Notes under the pieces: model-generated | Databases searched by the model: none | What the model saw: only the letters and a program-made list of their open reading frames with translations | Told to the model about the DNA's origin: nothing | Position numbers and translations under genes: made by a program | Shown here: piece by piece, positions 16,661-23,990 of the stretch | Layout: every line of letters starts with the position of its first letter | How positions within the stretch are numbered: the first letter of the stretch is position 1 | Source of the DNA: Nitrososphaerales archaeon | Lineage (GTDB): Archaea > Thermoproteota > Nitrososphaeria > Conexivisphaerales > UBA164 | Assembly (NCBI GenBank): GCA_023256405.1 | Contig: JAGDXK010000010.1 | Location: forward strand, 12,250-54,466 | Length of the DNA: 42,217 bases | Direction of reading: 5' to 3'

Positions 16661-16682
16661 AAAACGTTATAATTTTTAAAAC

Positions 16683-19409
16683 GTGAGCAAGGTAGAGGTT
16701 CCGAAGCGCATCTACAGGAGGTACCACGAGCTTTTTGGTGAGAAGATGGTCAACGGGAGACGGCTTGTAGTTGAGGAGGTCATAGGACAGGTCTACGACG
16801 AAGTTAAAGACCTCTGGAAGGAATGTCTGAGGGAAAGAAGGAAAACACTCGACAGCGAGCTAAGCGTCAGAGAAAAGTACGCCATCCCGCAGCTGGACAG
16901 TGTATATGAGGATCCGGTAACTGGCGAGAGAAGGACCTTCGGGGAAATCCTGAAGGGACTTATAGACAACTTTCTCGGGAGGAAGACGAACCTTGCATGG
17001 AGGCTCAACGATGAGTTTCCAATACCCGACTACGCCCATCCTCTTAAAAACCCTGGGCTTGAAATAACAGGCCCATGGAACCCGCCAGATATGGCAATTA
17101 AGCAGATAAACGCCGATGTTGCTGCAACCATGGGTCCTGATGACGAGGATGCAGCGCCTCCTGACTACGTGCCCCATGGCTTTCCCTACAGAAACACCGT
17201 GGGGCTTTTTGAATCCAGACTTAACGAGAAGAAAATACTTGCTGGAGAGCTAATGGAGGTTAAGATCGTTAAGAAAGGTCAGCTGAGGACCTATAGAATC
17301 AGCAAGCCCATGGAAAAATGGCCTGCTAGCTTTCATCGAATACCAGGCATACATCTGCTTACATTCAACGTTCTTATCGATGGCAGGCCCGCTCCATCCT
17401 TCATAGTGGATCTTGTTATACACGCCCTTAACGATTTTGAGAGCCTGAAGAAGGTCGGAAGGATGCTTCTTTACTACATACCAAAGACTCAGACTCCACA
17501 GGAGGCCTACATGATAGCAAAGGCAGTATGGAAGCTTGAAAGGCTGATGGGCGCCGTGAGGCCTGGTAGCCTGATCAAGTTCAAGGCGCTTTATGAGGAG
17601 GCAAATGCCGGAAGGTTCCTGCCAGTAATAATGTGGATGTGGAGATACTGGCTCATAGGTACTAACGTTGGAAGATGGGACTACACCGGAAGCCTGATTG
17701 AAATGTGGAAGAACGAAAGGGTTCTTCCCGACCCTCAGAACGGCGCCCGCATGGGCATGGTTTCACCGCACATGATGGCATATCAGAGGTATAACGCGCT
17801 GCTTAACGTGATGGCAGGAATCAAGGACGGGGAGCTTGTTAACGGCGCACCTATAGGTGGCATGGCCGCGGTGATGCTGTATCAGCTTACAGATGCGTAC
17901 AGCAGGTACAGACACAACGCAGTGACCCTGAGGGCCATGAAGCTGGACAAGCTCAGGGAGAGGCTCATAGGGCTGATCTTTGTGCCCGATGAGGACATAG
18001 GCGGCAGAAAGGTGACGCTGAGCGACATCTTGGAGGGAAAGGTCAGAGGAAGGCTTTACGACGCATACAGGCAGAGCTGGGTGGCATCTCCGGATTACCA
18101 GTACGTCGCGGCCGGAAACGAGCCACTCAGAGCCGATCTCAGAAGGCTTCAGGAAATGCTGAAGGCACCAGTTGTGTGGGAGGAGGTTGACGGAGAGAGG
18201 ATAGCTCCAAAACTTGAAAGCGGGCTCACCGAGGACGAAAAGAGACTTTTGAGCAGCCTGGGGCTCATAGATGAGAACGCCAACATAACTCCATGGGTGA
18301 TTACACGGGAAACAATCGATTCTCCAGAAAAGTTGCTTAGCTCAAAGGACCTATGGAGGGGAAGGGATCTTTGGAGCAGCCTTTATGATGTAGCCGAAGG
18401 AGACATCACAGTAGAAAACGTACAGCACGCTTTTTACATGGCCGCCAACTATGGCTTTCAGGTTCTTAACGGAAACCTTGCTGCAGCAATAGACGACTAC
18501 CGCGCTTTTCCTAACAGACTTGTTAGGTTCATGAACGACCTCGCAACGTACAGGATCTTTGTCTCCTGGCTCTGGACGCTCTATAATCGTGGCGCAGTAA
18601 TAACAAAGGACGGATACATAAAGGGACCCAAGCTGACTAGGGATGGTGTAATACCATATGAGGACGTTTACTTTATAAGGGCCGGAACGCCATTTGACAG
18701 AGACCTTCTGGAGAAGATATGGGAGCAGCACTACAGATGGACGGAGGAGTTCTACCGGGACTACGACAGGCTTGTGGCGCTCAGGCTTGTCATAGCTGCA
18801 GTGTCTAAGCTAGGAGGAAGGAGCGAGGAGGGTCTTCAGCAGGCGTCGGACGAGGCACTCAAGACTTTCGCTATGGAGACCAGCCTGACGGAGCCTGTGG
18901 TAAGAAAAATCGCAGAGGTAATGGGGGTCCAGTTCAGGAGGAGGATGCTGGCGCTTTCCAGAAGAATTGTAAGGGTTCAGAACATAATTTCACTGGCTTA
19001 CGGAAAGCCTCCCACTTATAGATCTTACATAACTTTACACCAGGCCGCAAGGAGGATATCAAGAGAGCTTGGACTGAGCGTCAGATACGTCAAAAGCGTT
19101 CTTACGGCGAACAGGCCAATGTTCGACAGGAGCAAGGCCCCGATCATAATGGACGTTCTCAGGAGACAGATTGCGTCTCCTATGTACATACAGCACAGCG
19201 GAAGGGTACTGTTTTCAATAGCGGACAAGGAGCACAACGTAAGGGACAAGATTCTTGATGTGGTGTATCATCTGGACAGAAATCTAAGGCCCATCTACAG
19301 GGATTCCAGCGGAAATCCATCGCGCGAGGAAATCCTGAAGGCTGGAAAGGGAAAGCGGATACCAAACATAGTAGTTCAAATATATGATTATATTTATGAC
19401 AGGTATTAA
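16683..19409 (+). CDS. aceB: Divergent, long malate synthase
   Basis: A 908-residue cytoplasmic enzyme expected to join acetyl-CoA and glyoxylate into malate. Several blocks follow malate synthase A: TMGPDDEDAAPPDY (about residues 149-162, like MADFEDANSPTW), RIPGIHLLTFNVLIDG (219-234), YYIPKTQTPQEA (264-275), ALYEE with Glu305, GRWDY with Asp333, VLPD, PIGGMAA (390-396), KLDKLRE and MNDLAT with Asp619, which aligns with the catalytic base in MEDAAT. The residue aligned with the catalytic Arg in IRATVLIE is Lys299. Bacterial A-type enzymes have about 530 residues. The extra length lies in the region of roughly 440-570 and in about 230 residues after residue 670, including a helical C-terminus. 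The GTG start fits the TATA box. The gene converges on an alanine-glyoxylate-type aminotransferase. Confidence 0.8.
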   Translation: MSKVEVPKRIYRRYHELFGEKMVNGRRLVVEEVIGQVYDEVKDLWKECLRERRKTLDSELSVREKYAIPQLDSVYEDPVTGERRTFGEILKGLIDNFLGRKTNLAWRLNDEFPIPDYAHPLKNPGLEITGPWNPPDMAIKQINADVAATMGPDDEDAAPPDYVPHGFPYRNTVGLFESRLNEKKILAGELMEVKIVKKGQLRTYRISKPMEKWPASFHRIPGIHLLTFNVLIDGRPAPSFIVDLVIHALNDFESLKKVGRMLLYYIPKTQTPQEAYMIAKAVWKLERLMGAVRPGSLIKFKALYEEANAGRFLPVIMWMWRYWLIGTNVGRWDYTGSLIEMWKNERVLPDPQNGARMGMVSPHMMAYQRYNALLNVMAGIKDGELVNGAPIGGMAAVMLYQLTDAYSRYRHNAVTLRAMKLDKLRERLIGLIFVPDEDIGGRKVTLSDILEGKVRGRLYDAYRQSWVASPDYQYVAAGNEPLRADLRRLQEMLKAPVVWEEVDGERIAPKLESGLTEDEKRLLSSLGLIDENANITPWVITRETIDSPEKLLSSKDLWRGRDLWSSLYDVAEGDITVENVQHAFYMAANYGFQVLNGNLAAAIDDYRAFPNRLVRFMNDLATYRIFVSWLWTLYNRGAVITKDGYIKGPKLTRDGVIPYEDVYFIRAGTPFDRDLLEKIWEQHYRWTEEFYRDYDRLVALRLVIAAVSKLGGRSEEGLQQASDEALKTFAMETSLTEPVVRKIAEVMGVQFRRRMLALSRRIVRVQNIISLAYGKPPTYRSYITLHQAARRISRELGLSVRYVKSVLTANRPMFDRSKAPIIMDVLRRQIASPMYIQHSGRVLFSIADKEHNVRDKILDVVYHLDRNLRPIYRDSSGNPSREEILKAGKGKRIPNIVVQIYDYIYDRY

Positions 19410-19432
19410 GAAAGAGCCTGTTCTTTATTGAT

Positions 19433-20590
19433 CTAGAAACCGTTCTTGAAGAGAACTTCCTCAGCTGCAGCTATTCCCTTGCCGAGATCAACGTCGTAGC
19501 CGTTCTTCTTTAGGGCCCTTTCTATGGCTCCCACCGCTATCAGCACTTCCGACGCTGTTATGCTGCCCATGTGCCCTATCCTGAAGTACCTCTCCTTTAT
19601 CTCCGGCACAAGCCCTCCCGCAAATACGGCTCCAAAGCGCTCCGCATCGCTCAGAAAGCTTGACTGCTTAACCATTTCAGGCAGGAACTGAACGCTGATG
19701 GTGTTTGCATAAGCGCCTTCCTCAGGTATCATCTTAAGCCCTAGGCTTCTTATCGCAGCTCTAATGCTTTCAGCTATGATCTCGTGCCTTTTTACTCTGT
19801 TATCTAATCCCTCCTTTAATATGCTGTTCAGGCTGACATCCAAAGCGTAAATCAGGTTCACCGCGGGCGTAGCGAAATAAGCCGCCTTCCCTTGCATATA
19901 GCTGTTAAGAATATCCCTCCATTTTCTCAGATCTGAATAGAAACTAAGAGGCTGAACCTTTTCCATTGCCTTGAGAGCCTTAGGCCCCACCACCCCAACA
20001 GCAAGCCCAGGGGGTGTTCCCAGCGCCTTTTGGGATGCCGTGAAAGCCACGTCCGCACCCCACTCCATGCTGAACTCCTCGCCTCCTATAGAGCACACGC
20101 CGTCCACAACTAGGAGGGTGTCCAGATCTCGGAAACCATTCGCGATTTCCTTTACGTTGTTTCTTACTCCCGTGCTTGTGTCAACGTGCGTAACGGTAAC
20201 CAGATCGTAACCGCCCTTGCTTGCTCTTTCATAAACTTCCTTGGGATCTGCTGGACGACCAAGAGGGGTCCTGTAGACTTCAACTTTCTTGGCAAACCTT
20301 GAAAGAAGATCCACAAACCTGTCTCCGAAATACCCGGTGCTGACCACTAGAACGCTCGAATCGCGTTTAATGAAGTTAACAGTCGCTATCTCCATTGCCA
20401 GGGTTCCGGAGCCAGCGATTACAAAGGGCAGGCCCTCTTTAGCGCCAAAGACCCTCATCGTGTTTTCAAGGGCGCTTCGGAAAACTTCCGTGAACTCCTT
20501 TGATGTGTGAGCGTAAGTCGGCCTTGACATTGCGGCAAGAACGTCGTGCTCGTACTCTACCGGGCCGGGGATCATCAGAATTTTCTTCAA
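19433..20590 (-). CDS. Class V aminotransferase (alanine-glyoxylate type), second copy
   Basis: A 385-residue PLP enzyme, paralogous to the one at 6084-7211. It shows MIPGPVEYEHDVLAAMSRP at the start, GSGTLAMEIA as the cofactor-binding loop, Asp163 in LVVDGVCSIGG, the Schiff-base Lys188 in ASQKALGTPPG and RIGHMGSIT near the C-terminus. The wording TYAHTSKEF is closer to typical serine/alanine-glyoxylate aminotransferases than the first copy is. It would move amino groups between glycine or alanine and glyoxylate or pyruvate. It converges on the malate synthase with a 23-nt gap, so enzymes that share glyoxylate are neighbours. The TTG start is supported by a TATA box 28 nt upstream, which separates it from the acyl-CoA operon behind it. 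Confidence 0.9.
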   Translation of the reverse strand: MKKILMIPGPVEYEHDVLAAMSRPTYAHTSKEFTEVFRSALENTMRVFGAKEGLPFVIAGSGTLAMEIATVNFIKRDSSVLVVSTGYFGDRFVDLLSRFAKKVEVYRTPLGRPADPKEVYERASKGGYDLVTVTHVDTSTGVRNNVKEIANGFRDLDTLLVVDGVCSIGGEEFSMEWGADVAFTASQKALGTPPGLAVGVVGPKALKAMEKVQPLSFYSDLRKWRDILNSYMQGKAAYFATPAVNLIYALDVSLNSILKEGLDNRVKRHEIIAESIRAAIRSLGLKMIPEEGAYANTISVQFLPEMVKQSSFLSDAERFGAVFAGGLVPEIKERYFRIGHMGSITASEVLIAVGAIERALKKNGYDVDLGKGIAAAEEVLFKNGF

Positions 20591-20612
20591 CTTGATTTTT
20601 AATTTTCAGAAA

Positions 20613-20624
20613 GTATATTTAAAC
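20613..20624 (-). promoter_or_regulatory. TATA box for the second aminotransferase
   Basis: GTTTAAATATAC on the minus strand, centred about 28 nt before the TTG at 20590, in the 42-nt gap after the second acyl-CoA dehydrogenase gene. Confidence 0.65.
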
Positions 20625-20632
20625 TTTTAATC

Positions 20633-21679
20633 TCAGATCCTGAAAGCGTCCTTTGAAATGAGATTCGTAGAGGCAGCCTTCATGTCCCTGAGATAGTTTG
20701 AAGTAAGAAGCGTCAGGAACATGGAGTCCCGGTATAGCCTTTCGATCCCCACGTCCTCCAGATATCCGTAGCCTCCATGTACCTGAAGAGCTATGCGGGA
20801 GGCTAGCCTCGCAATCTCAAGAGCATGAAGCTTGAACATAACTGTGCCCTCCCCACCTTCCGATGCCGTGAGCGCATCCTTCATGTGACCTATTCTGCTC
20901 TTCATGTCGCTCAGAACCGCAGCTATGGGCTGAAATTCATACAAATAGCTTTCAAACGCCCTTCTCTGCTTAGAGTACTCTATTGCTTTATCGATAGCGG
21001 ATTCGGCAATTCCAAGGGCGATCGCTCCCACCTGTATTGATGAGGAATCGAGATGTCTAGCAAGGGCCTCCTCTGCTTTCTCCTGAATCAGCACGTTCTC
21101 CCTGGCAACTTCACTATCATAAAAGCTCACGCCAAACTCCAGCGCTCTTAAACCTAAGGGCTTTTTTCTCTCAACCCGGCTTGGTTTGGCAAGCACTAAC
21201 AGAGATCTTTCAGAAGATCTGGCTAGAACTATGTGGTAGGTTGCGCTTGGCAGCACCACGTACTCGTTCTCTCCTTGCAGCTTCGTTCCCTCGACCTTCA
21301 CATTATGCTGAGAGTTCATGTTTATATCGTGGACCATCGTTCCTGTAATTTCCCCGGATGCCACTGTTGGGATCAGGTCTGACCTTCCGGTCTGATGGAG
21401 AACCTCGTTAACGAGCGTGTTTTGCACGTATATGTAGTACGCGACAGATGGTGAATACTTTGCTATCGTGTAGAGAATCAGCGAGAACGACCTTACATCT
21501 ATGCCAGAGCCTCCTTCAGATGGTGGGACTGTTGCTGCAAGCAGGCCAAGCTCCGCCAGCCTCCTGACTAATGGCCGTGGTAGCCCCTCCTTCTCTATTT
21601 TAAGCGAAACGCTTTCAAGCTCTGACTTGGCAAACTGCTCTATTACATTTATAAGCAGCTTCTGCTCCTCCGAGGACAT
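20633..21679 (-). CDS. Acyl-CoA dehydrogenase-like subunit lacking catalytic residues
   Basis: 348 residues with the acyl-CoA dehydrogenase fold: N-terminal helices with LAELGLLAATVPPSEGGSG, a beta domain, and a C-terminal helical domain with SKQRRAFESYLYEFQPIAAVL and QVHGGYGYLEDVGIERLYRD. Where active enzymes have an EGTNE-type segment with the catalytic Glu, this one reads FLTLLTSNYLRDM, and the flavin-contacting TEPxxGSD motif is replaced by GTMVHDINMNSQHN. The reading frame is intact and the rest is conserved, so this is not a pseudogene. It starts 1 nt after the stop of the normal paralogue. It probably forms a heteromer with that protein, as known for actinobacterial steroid-degrading FadE pairs (inference). 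Confidence 0.8.
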   Translation of the reverse strand: MSSEEQKLLINVIEQFAKSELESVSLKIEKEGLPRPLVRRLAELGLLAATVPPSEGGSGIDVRSFSLILYTIAKYSPSVAYYIYVQNTLVNEVLHQTGRSDLIPTVASGEITGTMVHDINMNSQHNVKVEGTKLQGENEYVVLPSATYHIVLARSSERSLLVLAKPSRVERKKPLGLRALEFGVSFYDSEVARENVLIQEKAEEALARHLDSSSIQVGAIALGIAESAIDKAIEYSKQRRAFESYLYEFQPIAAVLSDMKSRIGHMKDALTASEGGEGTVMFKLHALEIARLASRIALQVHGGYGYLEDVGIERLYRDSMFLTLLTSNYLRDMKAASTNLISKDAFRI

Positions 21680-21680
21680 G

Positions 21681-22802
21681 TTACTTCGCCTCCGAAAGCC
21701 TCCTGAGCAGCATCCTCGATATAACTAGCTTTTCTATCTCGTTTGTGCCCTCCCATATTTCAGTGATCTTCGCATCCCTGTAAAGCTTCTCAACCCTTGT
21801 GTTCAGCCCCTCTACCCCTATTATTTTGAAAGCTTCGTTCGCCACGAAGTTAGCCACATCGGCAGCATAATACTTTGCCATGCTAGTTAGTACTGGATCT
21901 GGATTAAACGCGAAGACCTTGGAGGCTGCCTTGTAGGTAAGGTTTCTTGCTGCCTCAACCATAGTGCTCATCTCAGCAAGCGCGAACTGTACCGACTCCA
22001 TTTCCCTGAAGCTCTGTGGCTTCCTCGAAAGGTAGTCCATGAGCGCATCCAGTATTCCCTGCGCCGTTCCAACGCTCTGGGCCGCCACATAAACCCTGCT
22101 GATGTTAAAAAAGGTCATGACTATGTAAAAGCCCTTTCCCTCTTCTCCAAGCGTGTTTTCAACCGGGATCTCAACGTTTTCAAAGGTTATTTCAGCTGTA
22201 TCAGTAGCCCTCATTCCAAGCTTCCCCTTCAATTTAACGGGGTTTACACCCTTCCATCTCCTCTCAACTATTACAAGCGTTAGCCCGTGATGTCTTTTGT
22301 CCTTTGGCGGCAGCGACGATCTGGCAAGCAAATAGTAGTGGTCTGCCACAGTACCATTTGTTATGAACATTTTGTGCCCATTAAGAATCCATCCTCTTTC
22401 CGTTTTATCTAGTCTGGAGGAGATTCCAGCGACGTCGCTTCCCGCTCCTGGCTCCGTTACCGCAACAGCGCTTATCTTCTCTCCCCTCAGAGTTGGATAC
22501 ATGTACTTTTCCTTCTGTTCGTCCGTGCCGTAAAGAAGAACCATTTCAGCGCCGAAAACTGAAGCCAGGGAGCTGAGTCCAAGGCCCGGGTCAACCCTGC
22601 AGAACTCCTCCATAGTAACGAGCATGTTCCATGGATTTTCTAGCGTTATAAATCCCGCCTCAAAGACCTTCTTTCTAATCTCATTGGGGTACTCTTCGGT
22701 CTCATCATAGTGCCTTATCAGATCGTCCGTGAACTCCCTCAGGGCAAACTCTCTGGCCTTCTTTCTGGTCTGCTCCACTTCTTCTGGGAGCTCAAAGCTC
22801 AA
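21681..22802 (-). CDS. Acyl-CoA dehydrogenase (catalytically complete)
   Basis: A 373-residue FAD enzyme that introduces the alpha-beta double bond of acyl-CoA and passes electrons to ETF. Visible motifs are VAVTEPGAGSDVAGI (flavin and substrate loop, near residue 115), MFITNGTVADHY, MRATDTAEITFENVEIP, and the end ITEIWEGTNEIEKLVISRML with the catalytic Glu. The length is normal for the family. The chain-length preference is not predictable. The TTG start lies 2 nt after the thiolase stop, and the next gene begins 1 nt downstream, so it is in the middle of a tight operon (SCP2, hydroxyacyl-CoA dehydrogenase/hydratase, thiolase, this gene, dehydrogenase-like subunit). Confidence 0.93.
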   Translation of the reverse strand: MSFELPEEVEQTRKKAREFALREFTDDLIRHYDETEEYPNEIRKKVFEAGFITLENPWNMLVTMEEFCRVDPGLGLSSLASVFGAEMVLLYGTDEQKEKYMYPTLRGEKISAVAVTEPGAGSDVAGISSRLDKTERGWILNGHKMFITNGTVADHYYLLARSSLPPKDKRHHGLTLVIVERRWKGVNPVKLKGKLGMRATDTAEITFENVEIPVENTLGEEGKGFYIVMTFFNISRVYVAAQSVGTAQGILDALMDYLSRKPQSFREMESVQFALAEMSTMVEAARNLTYKAASKVFAFNPDPVLTSMAKYYAADVANFVANEAFKIIGVEGLNTRVEKLYRDAKITEIWEGTNEIEKLVISRMLLRRLSEAK

Positions 22803-22804
22803 TC

Positions 22805-23989
22805 TTACTCCACCCTTTCAAGCACCGCAGCATATCCCTGTCCTCCGCCAACGCAGAGCGTGGCCACGCCGTACTTGGCCTTCTTCTCGTTAAGTATTCT
22901 TGCGAGCGTCCCGGTGATTCTTGCCCCCGTGGCCCCCAGTGGATGCCCTATGGCAATGGCACCTCCATGCACGTTGACCTTATCAGGATCGAGCTTTAGC
23001 TCCTTAATTGCGTAGAGAGTAACCACAGCAAATGCTTCATTTATTTCCCAGTAATCTACGTCCTCAACGCTGAGCCCTGCCTTTTCAAGCGCTTTTCTGC
23101 TAGCCGGAACGGGTCCCTTGCCCATAAGGTAGGGCTCAACTCCAGCCCATCCAATCGACTTTATCTTCGCGAGAGGCTTAAGGTTGTACTTTTCAACGGC
23201 TCTCTCAGACGCAAGAAGAACTGCCGATGCTCCAGAGTTGAGTGGTGATGAATTTCCTGCTGTTATCACGCCCCCAGGCTTGAACGCTGGAGGCAGGGAT
23301 GCTATGGCCTCGAGAGAAGTATCGGGCCTTATGCTCTGATCCCTGTCTACCACGATTTCCTTTCCCTGGTACTCGGTCTTAACTGGCAGAATCTCCCCCG
23401 AGAACCACCCATCCTGAAGAGCTCTGGATGCGAGGAGGTGGCTCCTGTAGGACCACTCGTCCATATCCTTTTTAGTTATCCCGCTGACCTCAGCGAGCTT
23501 CTCAGCAGTCAGGCCCATTACATAGCCGACGTTCATCTGATATTTCATGTACTCAGGTCTTATCAGGAGCTTGTAGTTTGGCACAACGTGGGGGTTATCG
23601 CTCATAGGAACGTGAGTCATGTGCTCCATGCCTCCGGCAATTACCAGCTCTGAGTTTCCCGTCTGAATTTCCATAGCCCCTATTCCTATTGCTGTAAGAG
23701 ATGACGCGCAGGCCCTGTCAACAGCCATCGAGGGGACCTCCCACGGGAGGTTTGCGAGAAGAACTGGATGTCTCCCCCCATAGAGCCAGTTCTCGTGTAC
23801 CTGGAAGGCACAGCCGGTAATTACGTCTCCTATCTCCTTTGGATCAACGTTGGTTCTCTTTATTATCTCCTTTATAAGAAGCGCAAGAACTTCATCCATC
23901 CTGAGGGCGTTGAAGACGTCCCTCTCGGGCTCTTTAGGTCTTGACCTCGAAAACGGGCTCCTCAGATAATCCGCTATATACACGTCCAT
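22805..23989 (-). CDS. Acetyl-CoA acyltransferase (thiolase)
   Basis: 394 residues, a degradative or biosynthetic thiolase. It has the acyl-accepting Cys94 in AVDRACASSLTAIGIG, GGMEHMTHVPM in the loop region, the motif NEAFAVVTLYAIKEL, the catalytic His in GGAIAIGHPLGATGARI and the second Cys in TLCVGGGQGYAAVLE. It would split 3-ketoacyl-CoA with CoA to acetyl-CoA plus a shortened acyl-CoA. It starts 1 nt after the hydroxyacyl-CoA dehydrogenase/hydratase gene. The operon setting favours beta-oxidation over acetoacetyl-CoA synthesis, though the reaction is reversible. This is a complete thiolase, unlike the inactive SCP2-type thiolases of archaeal mevalonate loci. Confidence 0.93.
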   Translation of the reverse strand: MDVYIADYLRSPFSRSRPKEPERDVFNALRMDEVLALLIKEIIKRTNVDPKEIGDVITGCAFQVHENWLYGGRHPVLLANLPWEVPSMAVDRACASSLTAIGIGAMEIQTGNSELVIAGGMEHMTHVPMSDNPHVVPNYKLLIRPEYMKYQMNVGYVMGLTAEKLAEVSGITKKDMDEWSYRSHLLASRALQDGWFSGEILPVKTEYQGKEIVVDRDQSIRPDTSLEAIASLPPAFKPGGVITAGNSSPLNSGASAVLLASERAVEKYNLKPLAKIKSIGWAGVEPYLMGKGPVPASRKALEKAGLSVEDVDYWEINEAFAVVTLYAIKELKLDPDKVNVHGGAIAIGHPLGATGARITGTLARILNEKKAKYGVATLCVGGGQGYAAVLERVE

Positions 23990-23990
23990 T

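Noticed and set aside
20633..21679. Second acyl-CoA dehydrogenase as a pseudogene
   Set aside because: The frame is intact, the spacing to its neighbour is tight, and structural motifs are conserved; only active-site segments are replaced. A non-catalytic subunit explains this better.
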